A DNA stretch of 5,067 nucleotides, taken from the NCBI GenBank assembly GCA_020050965.1, contig JAGVJV010000168.1, positions 1 through 5,067 on the forward strand, read 5' to 3'. The notes under the pieces are model-generated. The model saw only the letters and a list, made by a program, of their open reading frames with translations, ran no database searches and had not been told where the DNA came from. How positions within the stretch are numbered: the stretch's first letter is position 1; every line of letters begins with the position of its first letter. Below, one piece after another: positions 1 through 5,067 of the stretch. Source of the stretch: Parachlamydiales bacterium. Its GTDB lineage: Bacteria; Chlamydiota; Chlamydiia; Chlamydiales; Rhabdochlamydiaceae. The position numbers and the translations under genes were made by a program.

Positions 1-402
1 GCCAATAGCACCGAAATGGATCAAAAAACACCTCATCCGGTCATTTCTCTCTTGAGCGAGCAGCGCGATGTGAAGAATCTAGGTGGAACAATGCGCCTGG
101 GTGCATTTAATTGTTCGCTGCGCAAAGGGAGCAAAGCATTCGCCGCCTATGGGAAAGAGCTCATTTCAGAGCGGCATCGTCACCGTTACGAATTTAACAA
201 CGCCTATAAGCAGCAGTGTGAAGACCACGGGCTCATTTTGACAGGCGTGATGGAAAATGATGTGCTCTGCGAAATCGCTGAAATAAAAGATCACCCTTGG
301 ATGCTCGGCGTCCAATACCATCCCGAATTTAAATCCAAACCCACTGATCCCCATCCCCTTTTCCGCGATTTCATTGCAGCTGCGGCTGCTCGAGCGAAAT
401 AA
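1..402 (+). CDS. pyrG: CTP synthase, C-terminal part (partial, 5' end outside window)
   Basis: The last 133 residues of CTP synthase, which makes CTP from UTP, ATP and glutamine in the cytosol. The frame is open from base 1, beginning ANSTEMDQKTPHPVI, a typical segment of the C-terminal class I glutamine amidotransferase domain. Visible landmarks, numbered within this fragment, are GGTMRLG (28-34), ERHRHRYEFNN (57-67) and GVQYHPEF, whose His107 and Glu109 are the His and Glu of the Cys-His-Glu amidotransferase triad. The catalytic Cys and the whole synthetase domain lie upstream of the window. The end HPLFRDFIAAA matches the usual CTP synthase C-terminus, so the 3' end is intact. The stop TAA (400-402) shares its last A with the ATG of the next gene. 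Family assignment is essentially certain from the motifs. The methionine at base 16 is internal, not a start. Confidence 0.97.
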   Translation, partial: ANSTEMDQKTPHPVISLLSEQRDVKNLGGTMRLGAFNCSLRKGSKAFAAYGKELISERHRHRYEFNNAYKQQCEDHGLILTGVMENDVLCEIAEIKDHPWMLGVQYHPEFKSKPTDPHPLFRDFIAAAAARAK

Positions 403-818
403 TGGGGAGGTTCGCTGGAATTGACTACGGTGAGGCGCGCATCGGCCTCGCTATTTCTGACCCTGGAAAATTTATCGCTTCCCCTCTCAAAGCCATCAAG
501 ACTGCACGGGCTCTAAGAGACACTGCAGCGGCGATCTTAATCGAATTTAGCGCCTATGAACCCATCGAAAAAATCATCCTAGGATTGCCTCTGATGATGA
601 GCGGAAAAGAGAGCCCCGGATCGCTCAAGGTGCGGGAGCTGGCGAAAATTCTTGAAGAGCTTTCTGGCAAAATGGTGGTCTTATGGGATGAGCGCCTCAC
701 TACTGCGCAAGTGGAACGGACGCTTAAAGAAGCCGAAATGAGCAGAAAAAAGCGTGCGCGTTACATCGATGCGATGGCAGCTGGAGCTATTTTGCAGAGT
801 TTTCTTGACAGCCAATAG
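402..818 (+). CDS. ruvX: RuvX/YqgF-family Holliday junction resolvase-like nuclease (pre-16S rRNA processing)
   Basis: A 138-residue protein, the usual length for RuvX/YqgF, with an RNase H-like fold. Visible motifs in order are GIDYGEARIGLA (6-17, first acidic residue Asp8), ILGLPLMMSG (59-68), DERLTT (96-101, acidic pair Asp96/Glu97) and YIDAMAAGAIL (121-131, third acidic site Asp123). All acidic positions expected of the active site are present, so it should be catalytically competent. Family knowledge: YqgF is linked to maturation of the 16S rRNA 5' end in E. coli, and other members cut branched DNA; the sequence does not say which applies here. The ATG overlaps the pyrG stop by one base (TAATG). 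No convincing Shine-Dalgarno precedes it, so translation probably depends on coupling to pyrG. The start is well fixed because the first motif lies only a few residues in. pyrG-yqgF adjacency is as in Chlamydia. Confidence 0.95.
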   Translation: MGRFAGIDYGEARIGLAISDPGKFIASPLKAIKTARALRDTAAAILIEFSAYEPIEKIILGLPLMMSGKESPGSLKVRELAKILEELSGKMVVLWDERLTTAQVERTLKEAEMSRKKRARYIDAMAAGAILQSFLDSQ

Positions 819-850
819 AGCTTGCTGCTTTTATAGGTATTTATCTATTT

Positions 851-856
851 AAGGAG
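851..856 (+). promoter_or_regulatory. Shine-Dalgarno of zwf
   Basis: AAGGAG lies three bases upstream of the zwf ATG, a strong match to anti-SD with slightly short spacing. It is in the only real gap of the operon (819-859, 41 bases, AT-rich). I see no good promoter in that gap, so zwf is probably read from upstream. Confidence 0.75.
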
Positions 857-859
857 TTT

Positions 860-2395
860 ATGGCTACACATCCCTTAGAAGAACCTGGAGTTTCCACACG
901 CTTCATCGATCCATGTATCTTAGTGATCTTTGGTGCGACGGGCGATTTGACCGCCCGAAAACTGCTCCCAGCGATTTACAATTTGGCCCGCGAAGGGCAG
1001 CTCCCCAGCCAATTTGCCGTTGTGGGATTTGCAAGGCGTGAAAAGACGCATGAGCAATTTCGCCAAGAGATGAAAGATGCGATTAACAAGTTTTCCCGCG
1101 TCAAACCGGTCGATGAAACGGTCTGGAAACATTTTGAGCAGCAAATTTTCTACCACCGCTCCGAATTTCATGAGCCGAGCGGCTACCAGGCTCTGGGCAA
1201 ATTTTTAAATGAGCTAGACGGCCGCATCGGTACTCGAGGAAATCGAGTTTTCTATCTTTCAACGCAGCCTAGTTTCTTTACCACGATTGCCGAGCAACTT
1301 CACGGCGCTGGACTAATCTATGATGCACGAACAGTGAAAGACAAGTGGTCGCGCGTCATCATTGAAAAACCCTTTGGGCATGATTTAGATTCTGCCCACG
1401 CTTTGCAAGACGAACTTCTCAAATACATGGCCGAGCGGCAAATCTACCGTATCGACCACTATCTTGGGAAAGAAACCGTTCAGAACTTGATGGTGTTCCG
1501 TTTTGCCAACTCCCTTTTCGAATCGCTTTGGAATAACCGCTACATCGACCATGTGCAAATCACCGTGGGAGAGGAGATCGGTATCGGAACTCGAGGAGCC
1601 TTTTGGGAAGAGGCAGGATTGCTGCGCGATATCGTCCAAAACCACATGATGCAGCTGCTCTCTTTGGTAGCGATGGAACCGCCTGCCAATTTGAGCGCAA
1701 AAGAAATCCGCGATGAAAAAGTCAAAGTGCTGGAAGCGCTAAGGCCATTCACGGAAGAGGACTTTAAAACATCGATCGTCCGAGGCCAATACGGGCCTGG
1801 ATTTGTTAATGGAGAGCAAGTCAAGGGGTATCGAGAGGAAGCCAACGTCAATCCTAAATCGAATGTCGAGACCTTTGCGGCCATGCGCCTTTTCATCGAC
1901 AATTGGCGATGGAGCGGCGTCCCGTTCTATTTACGTAGCGGCAAAAGACTCCCCAAACGAGCTTCAGAAATTGCGATACAGTTTAAACTTCCCCCTCCCG
2001 TTCTCTTTCAACAAGACAATAAACAACACGAACCCAATGTGCTCGCTATTAGGATTCAACCAGATGAAGGGACTTCGCTCAAGATCAACTGCAAAGTTCC
2101 CGGTCCTGCTAACTTGATTCAGCCGGTTAAGATGGATTTCCGCTATGGTTCCTATTTCGGAACTTCTCCCCCAGAGGCCTATGAGCGGCTCATCCTCGAT
2201 TGCATGGCAGGCGACAGCACCCTTTTTGCCCGTGAAGATGAGGTGTTTAGCTCTTGGACTCTCTTCACCCCACTCCTGAACTATTGGAAAAATACACCGC
2301 CCGAAAAATTCCCCAACTACGCTTCTGGCACTTGGGGACCTGAGGCGGCTGAACAGATGATCGCCAAAGATGGCAGGAAATGGAGACTCCTCTGA
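860..2395 (+). CDS. zwf: Glucose-6-phosphate 1-dehydrogenase
   Basis: A cytosolic enzyme that oxidises glucose 6-phosphate to 6-phosphogluconolactone, reducing NADP+ (first step of the oxidative pentose phosphate pathway). The 511 residues are full length for the family. The N-terminal Rossmann domain opens with GATGDLTARK (25-34, dinucleotide-binding loop). Next are EKPFG (169-173), the substrate-site signature RIDHYLGKE (197-205, with Asp199-His200) and VQNHMMQ, where His262 is the likely catalytic base by comparison with the Leuconostoc enzyme. The C-terminal domain shows GVPFYLRSGKRL (353-364) and AYERLILDCMAGD (440-452), and the end GTWGPEAAEQM is typical. No expected motif is missing. 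The start is set by AAGGAG just upstream. The TGA stop shares its A with the ATG of the OpcA-like gene, so the two are probably made together. No tight-binding or regulatory site is evident from the sequence. Confidence 0.98.
   Translation: MATHPLEEPGVSTRFIDPCILVIFGATGDLTARKLLPAIYNLAREGQLPSQFAVVGFARREKTHEQFRQEMKDAINKFSRVKPVDETVWKHFEQQIFYHRSEFHEPSGYQALGKFLNELDGRIGTRGNRVFYLSTQPSFFTTIAEQLHGAGLIYDARTVKDKWSRVIIEKPFGHDLDSAHALQDELLKYMAERQIYRIDHYLGKETVQNLMVFRFANSLFESLWNNRYIDHVQITVGEEIGIGTRGAFWEEAGLLRDIVQNHMMQLLSLVAMEPPANLSAKEIRDEKVKVLEALRPFTEEDFKTSIVRGQYGPGFVNGEQVKGYREEANVNPKSNVETFAAMRLFIDNWRWSGVPFYLRSGKRLPKRASEIAIQFKLPPPVLFQQDNKQHEPNVLAIRIQPDEGTSLKINCKVPGPANLIQPVKMDFRYGSYFGTSPPEAYERLILDCMAGDSTLFAREDEVFSSWTLFTPLLNYWKNTPPEKFPNYASGTWGPEAAEQMIAKDGRKWRLL
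2382..2385 (+). promoter_or_regulatory. Ribosome binding site deciding the opcA start
   Basis: GGAG inside the last codons of zwf lies nine bases before the ATG at 2395. The alternative in-frame ATG at 2380 has an AGGAA that runs directly into it, with no usable spacing. This, plus the TGATG stop/start overlap, favours 2395. Confidence 0.6.
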
Positions 2396-3405
2396 TGGTA
2401 TGCACGATTGACGCTGAACTCACACGGATTTGGGAATCATTGGAAAAAAGCAACAAGATCCGCGCCTCACTTTTCAACCTCATCTTTTTTACTAAGAAGA
2501 GCGAACATGAAAAGTACTTTAGAACGATTGCCCAGCGTTTCATTGAGAAATTTCCCTCGCGCGTCATCTTCATTACCGCTAACTCTGAAGATCAGCTGCG
2601 CAGCCATGTTTCTGTCGTGCCGATTGGCGAAGAGGGCACAGCATGTGATTTTATCGAAATAGATGTGGGAGAAAAGCTTTTAAACCGAGTGCCCTTCGTC
2701 ATTTTGCCCCATATTTTGACCGACCTTCCCATCTATGTGATCTGGGCCGAAGAATCCACGGAAGGCCCCCTCTTTGACGATCTTAAGCAATTGGCTAATC
2801 GGATGATCTTCGATTCTGAGACGACTAGCAATCTGTCCCAATTTGCCGCGAACCTACTGAGTTTAAAGTGCGATGTCGGTGATCTCAACTGGGCCAGAAC
2901 CGAAAATTGGCGCAAACTCCTCGCCTCGACTTTCTATACGCAAGAGAGGCTGTCTGCCCTCAAAGATTGCTCCCATATACAAATTGTCTATAATGGGCAG
3001 CCCACCCAAGCACTCTATTTGCAAGGATGGCTAGCTACCCAACTGGGATGGAAACTCAAAAAGATTGAGAATAAGGGAGGCCATTTCACCATCGCCTACG
3101 AGGGGCAGATAGTGACCCTGCACCCTGAAGAAAGCAAATCCCTTCCCAGTGGAATCATCCTTTCGGTCGATCTCCAAACCTCCAGCCAAGAACATTTCTC
3201 CTTTGGAAGGGATTTGCAGGTACCCAATCAGATTCATATGCGCTTTTCATCCCTTGAAAAATGCGATATCCCGCTTCTCTATCTTTTTGCCAAAGAAGAA
3301 TCAGGAGCCTCGCTTGTCAAAGAGATCTGCTATAAAGGAACCAGCAAGCATTTCCTCCATCTTCTGCAGCAGATCAAAGAACGCAAGGAGTATGCCAATT
3401 TGTGA
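2395..3405 (+). CDS. opcA: OpcA-like glucose-6-phosphate dehydrogenase assembly/activator protein
   Basis: A 336-residue protein that I assign to the OpcA family (in cyanobacteria needed for assembly or allosteric activation of Zwf; no enzymatic activity known). Segments that fit, counted from the ATG at 2395, are RASLFNLIFF (23-32), FPSRVIFI (53-60, the HPSRVI-like block), LPIYVIW (111-117, like LPVFLWW), RMIFDS (136-141, like RVIVDS) and DLNWARTENWR (163-173, the best family signature). The C-terminal half (about 190-336) has YLQGWLATQLGW (208-219), then diverges. Six cysteines (3, 84, 159, 192, 290, 312) are present; cyanobacterial OpcA is under redox control, but I cannot align these to known regulatory ones. 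No signal peptide or membrane segment. It sits between zwf and pgl with overlapping stop/start codons on both sides, which supports the functional link strongly. That order resembles the actinobacterial zwf-opcA-pgl cluster, while C. trachomatis lacks the gene here. A start at 2380 (five residues longer) is possible but less likely. Confidence 0.85.
   Translation: MVCTIDAELTRIWESLEKSNKIRASLFNLIFFTKKSEHEKYFRTIAQRFIEKFPSRVIFITANSEDQLRSHVSVVPIGEEGTACDFIEIDVGEKLLNRVPFVILPHILTDLPIYVIWAEESTEGPLFDDLKQLANRMIFDSETTSNLSQFAANLLSLKCDVGDLNWARTENWRKLLASTFYTQERLSALKDCSHIQIVYNGQPTQALYLQGWLATQLGWKLKKIENKGGHFTIAYEGQIVTLHPEESKSLPSGIILSVDLQTSSQEHFSFGRDLQVPNQIHMRFSSLEKCDIPLLYLFAKEESGASLVKEICYKGTSKHFLHLLQQIKERKEYANL
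3385..3390 (+). promoter_or_regulatory. Shine-Dalgarno of pgl
   Basis: AAGGAG lies eleven bases before the GTG start of pgl, inside the end of opcA. The nearer ATG at 3392 is in another frame and runs only six codons (MPICEN) before a stop, so GTG at 3402 is the sensible start despite the longish spacing. Confidence 0.6.
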
Positions 3406-4160
3406 AAATTGAGAGCCTGAAAATCCACTCTTGGGATCAGCGTCGCGACCTGCTCATCCCCGGCGATGAGAACGCAACCATTGACGTCTGCGTCCGCCAC
3501 TTCATCACCTCTTGCCGCAGAGCAATCGATGAGCATGGGGCATTTTTTGTAGCCCTTTCTGGCGGGAGCACACCCAAAGCAGTTTATAAACTCCTTTGTT
3601 CTCCTCCTTACAGCGATAAAATCGACTGGAAAAAAGTGTGGCTATTTTGGGGCGATGAGCGAAGCGTCCCTCCCAGCGACCCAGAGAGCAATTACAAGAT
3701 GGCGATGGATGCTGGCTTTGGGAGGATGCCGATCCCTAAAGACCAGATCTTTCGGATGAAAGCAGAAGATAAAATTGAAGTGAATGCCCTCGCCTACGAG
3801 AACGCGCTAAAAGCGATACTCCACAATCGGCCATTGGATCTAGTCATCTTAGGAATGGGAGAAGATGGGCATACCGCCTCGCTCTTTCCCCAAACAGATG
3901 GACTCAAAGCAAAAAATCGACTTGCCGTCGCCAATTATGTTCCCCAAAAGAACACTTGGAGAATGACACTGACCTTTGAGGCGATCAATTCTGCACAAAA
4001 TATTGTTGTCTATGTCATTGGAGCATCGAAGCGGCAAACCCTCAAAGAGGTTTTTCAATCAGAAGAGAAAATTGAAAGGTATCCTATCCAGTTCATCGGA
4101 ACCAAAGAGAATAAAGCTCTTTGGATCCTCGATGAAGCAGCGGCGGCTGAACTTGTGTAA
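3402..4160 (+). CDS. pgl: 6-phosphogluconolactonase (DevB type)
   Basis: This 252-residue enzyme hydrolyses 6-phosphogluconolactone to 6-phosphogluconate, the step directly after Zwf, and belongs to the glucosamine-6-phosphate isomerase/6PGL superfamily. Motifs in order are ALSGGSTPK (51-59, phosphate-binding loop), WGDERSVP (83-90, with Arg87), ESNYKMA (95-101), GMGEDGHTASLFP (151-163, with the presumed catalytic His157) and WRMTLT (186-191). WGDER plus GMGEDGHTASLFP indicates lactonase rather than NagB deaminase. The start is GTG: its bases 3402-3405 (GTGA) overlap the opcA stop, and the next in-frame Met is residue 100, beyond the first motif. It is the last gene of the + strand operon, ending 20 bases from a convergent gene. 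The third pathway enzyme (Gnd) is not in the window; in Chlamydia it lies elsewhere. Confidence 0.96.
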   Translation: MKIESLKIHSWDQRRDLLIPGDENATIDVCVRHFITSCRRAIDEHGAFFVALSGGSTPKAVYKLLCSPPYSDKIDWKKVWLFWGDERSVPPSDPESNYKMAMDAGFGRMPIPKDQIFRMKAEDKIEVNALAYENALKAILHNRPLDLVILGMGEDGHTASLFPQTDGLKAKNRLAVANYVPQKNTWRMTLTFEAINSAQNIVVYVIGASKRQTLKEVFQSEEKIERYPIQFIGTKENKALWILDEAAAAELV

Positions 4161-4170
4161 AACACAACTT
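4150..4170. terminator. Small hairpin at the end of pgl, possible weak bidirectional terminator
   Basis: TTGTGT (4153-4158) and ACACAA (4162-4167) form a six-base-pair stem with a three-base AAA loop, extended by two A-T pairs after one C-C mismatch. It overlaps the pgl stop in the gap between two convergent genes. The stem is AT-rich, and no T-run follows directly; a T6 occurs only at 4187-4192 in the + direction. Position favours a terminator, structure does not, so this is tentative. Confidence 0.3.
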
Positions 4171-4180
4171 CTTGTCACAC

Positions 4181-4924
4181 TTATACTTTTTTCATAGAGC
4201 CATCTGACATCGTCAAAGTTCCATTACCTTCTTGTAATATTTGTCCTGTAGCTTTAACAATTTTGATTACTCCAGTCCATTTAGAATCCAATTTTTTGTA
4301 ATGAACCGTCCCATAGCCTATTATATATTGATCATTTTCGGATTGGACGTTTATTTTGCAAAATGAATTTTTCTTGTAATGATGTTCCATTCTTTTTGTT
4401 ATCTTTTGATCAATTGGTTTTTTCTGTTCTTCATTAGAAACAGCGCCCGGCTTTGACACTTCCTGTAAGTTAAACCTTCCAAATTCTATCGGGATATACT
4501 TCCCTTTTAAGAATTTACCTTGCAGCGTCTTTCCATCAACGAAGCTGGCTATGCCTTCTATTAACTCCCCTTCTTCAAATCTCCCCGAGAAAGTACCAAT
4601 TTCTTCAAGTTGGAGTGTCCCATTTTCTCCATGCCATTTATTATTTTTCATTGGCCCATTATAAGTGGTTCTTATCGTTCCAATATCCTGATATATAACT
4701 TCCCCGCTGAAAGAATATTCAACAGCCTTTTTTTGTACTCGCCTAACTTTATCTGAAGTTGCATCAACAGGTCTGCTAAAAGGAGGATTGTTTTCAAACG
4801 CACTAATATCTTCAATTTGCCGTTTTTTTGTTTCTGGACGTTCCTCTGTTGCATTTTCATCGATCCAGTCATCATGATAAGATGGGCAATAAGTAGTGCG
4901 TATTGAACCAGCTTCTGTAAACAT
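4181..4924 (-). CDS. Hypothetical protein with degenerate MORN-like repeats
   Basis: A 247-residue protein of unknown function; I do not recognise a named family. The central part looks like degenerate MORN units (aromatic-x-G, then spaced glycines): TYNGPMKNNKWHGENGTL (87-104), GTFSGRFEEGELIEGIASF (110-128), DGKTLQGKFLKGK (130-142), and a C-terminal stretch from WTG (216) to GNGTLTM. A longer internal repeat is also visible: GSIRTTY (6-12), GTIRTTY (82-88) and GTVHY (205-209), each followed by a Trp 7-9 residues on. Charged, low-complexity linkers lie at about 25-65 and 155-185. No signal peptide or membrane segment. The start is ATG at 4924, six bases after AAGAGGG; an in-frame TTG just before it is too close to that site, and a stop at 4975-4973 prevents a longer N-terminus. 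GC is clearly lower than in the operon, suggesting different origin or selection. MORN-type proteins are common in amoeba-associated chlamydiae and often bind membranes or partners, but no role can be assigned. Confidence 0.8.
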   Translation of the reverse strand: MFTEAGSIRTTYCPSYHDDWIDENATEERPETKKRQIEDISAFENNPPFSRPVDATSDKVRRVQKKAVEYSFSGEVIYQDIGTIRTTYNGPMKNNKWHGENGTLQLEEIGTFSGRFEEGELIEGIASFVDGKTLQGKFLKGKYIPIEFGRFNLQEVSKPGAVSNEEQKKPIDQKITKRMEHHYKKNSFCKINVQSENDQYIIGYGTVHYKKLDSKWTGVIKIVKATGQILQEGNGTLTMSDGSMKKV

Positions 4925-4930
4925 CAAAAA

Positions 4931-4937
4931 CCCTCTT
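4931..4937 (-). promoter_or_regulatory. Ribosome binding site of the MORN-like gene
   Basis: On the minus strand AAGAGGG stands six bases before the ATG at 4924, good spacing. It selects that ATG over the adjacent TTG (4927), which would be only three bases away. Confidence 0.7.
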
Positions 4938-4946
4938 GTTAAAATG

Positions 4947-4965
4947 TTATTATTACTATTATTAT
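4947..4965. repeat. Imperfect TTA trinucleotide tract
   Basis: On the + strand this reads TTA TTA TTA CTA TTA TTA T. It covers most of the -10 box and the expected transcription start of the minus-strand gene, so a change in repeat number would alter the start region and leader but not the -35/-10 spacing. It is short and interrupted. Confidence 0.6.
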
Positions 4966-4989
4966 AGTTATCTTAAAACATACTGTCAA
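4961..4989 (-). promoter_or_regulatory. Consensus sigma-70-type promoter of the MORN-like gene
   Basis: Read on the minus strand, TTGACA (4989-4984) and TATAAT (4966-4961) are both exact consensus hexamers separated by exactly 17 bases. Upstream of the -35 is an AT-rich tract (about 4998-5015) that could act as an UP element. Transcription would start near 4954, giving a leader of about 30 bases before the ATG. In Chlamydiae the housekeeping sigma-66 recognises this type of promoter, so strong unregulated expression is the simplest reading. Confidence 0.85.
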
Positions 4990-5011
4990 CAATCAGAATT
5001 GAATAAATTAA

Positions 5012-5040
5012 TATACACAAGCTTCTAACTTGGGTATAAT
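5012..5040 (+). promoter_or_regulatory. Possible divergent promoter reading out of the window
   Basis: TATAAT at 5035-5040 is an exact -10 box. Seventeen bases upstream is TATACA (5012-5017), matching four of six -35 positions. It would read rightwards to an unseen gene, divergent from the MORN-like gene. The -10 lies inside a palindrome, so it may be coincidental to that element. Confidence 0.35.
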
Positions 5041-5044
5041 ACCC
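5032..5044. repeat. Perfect palindrome GGGTATAATACCC
   Basis: Two six-base arms, GGGTAT and ATACCC, flank a single A. It contains the -10 box of the possible rightward promoter, so it could be an operator, or chance. TTGGGT (5030-5035) could alternatively pair with ACCCAA (5061-5066), so two mutually exclusive foldbacks are possible. No function can be assigned. Confidence 0.5.
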
Positions 5045-5067
5045 GTTCCGTTTCAAAGGCACCCAAA

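Noticed and set aside
819..859. Possible promoter for zwf (TTGCTG at 822-827 with TATTTA near 846-851)
   Set aside because: The -10 candidate matches only three of six positions and overlaps the Shine-Dalgarno, leaving no room for a leader.
1385..1902. Long open frames on the minus strand inside zwf
   Set aside because: They lie opposite a full-length conserved enzyme, have no recognisable motifs, and are explained as antisense shadows of it.
2380..2394. ATG at 2380 as start of the OpcA-like gene
   Set aside because: Its AGGAA directly abuts the ATG, and it would overlap zwf by 16 bases; ATG 2395 has a properly spaced GGAG and the common TGATG overlap.
3392..3412. Six-codon frame (MPICEN) after AAGGAG at 3385-3390
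   Set aside because: The Shine-Dalgarno is too close to this ATG and the peptide has no feature of a leader; the site is better explained as that of pgl.
5045..5067. Possible RNA gene or coding start at the right edge
   Set aside because: Only 23 bases with no start codon or tRNA-like structure; nothing can be supported.

Overview
The window reads as a housekeeping stretch of a chlamydia-like (environmental Chlamydiae) genome. The evidence is gene order. CTP synthase (pyrG), RuvX/YqgF, glucose-6-phosphate dehydrogenase (zwf) and 6-phosphogluconolactonase (pgl/devB) follow one another on the + strand, as in Chlamydia trachomatis CT183-CT186 (recalled, not searched). Two things differ from the pathogenic chlamydiae: an opcA-like gene lies between zwf and pgl, and the base composition is fairly GC-rich (32/60 in 1741-1800, 28/60 in 3601-3660 by hand count). 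Family assignment within the Chlamydiae is a guess (Criblamydiaceae or Waddliaceae would be plausible).

Layout: 1-402 is the 3' end of pyrG. 402-818 is ruvX, which starts on the last base of the pyrG stop. After a 41-base gap with a Shine-Dalgarno sequence, 860-2395 is zwf. 2395-3405 is an OpcA-family gene whose ATG shares the last A of the zwf stop. 3402-4160 is pgl, with a GTG start overlapping the opcA stop by four bases. These five genes are almost certainly co-transcribed, and zwf-opcA-pgl is a translationally coupled module for the first two steps of the oxidative pentose phosphate pathway (NADPH supply), with OpcA as presumed assembly factor or activator of Zwf.

At about 4161 the character of the DNA changes. 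A convergent minus-strand gene (4924-4181) encodes a 247-residue protein with degenerate MORN-like repeats. Its GC content is clearly lower (21/60 in both 4201-4260 and 4801-4860), and it has its own exact-consensus sigma-70-type promoter (TTGACA, 17 bases, TATAAT) and a good ribosome binding site. It looks like an accessory gene beside the conserved operon. The last 143 bases are AT-rich, hold that promoter, and end in a perfect 13-base palindrome containing a second TATAAT. No stretch longer than 300 bases lacks a gene. No RNA genes, CRISPR arrays or insertion sequences were seen.
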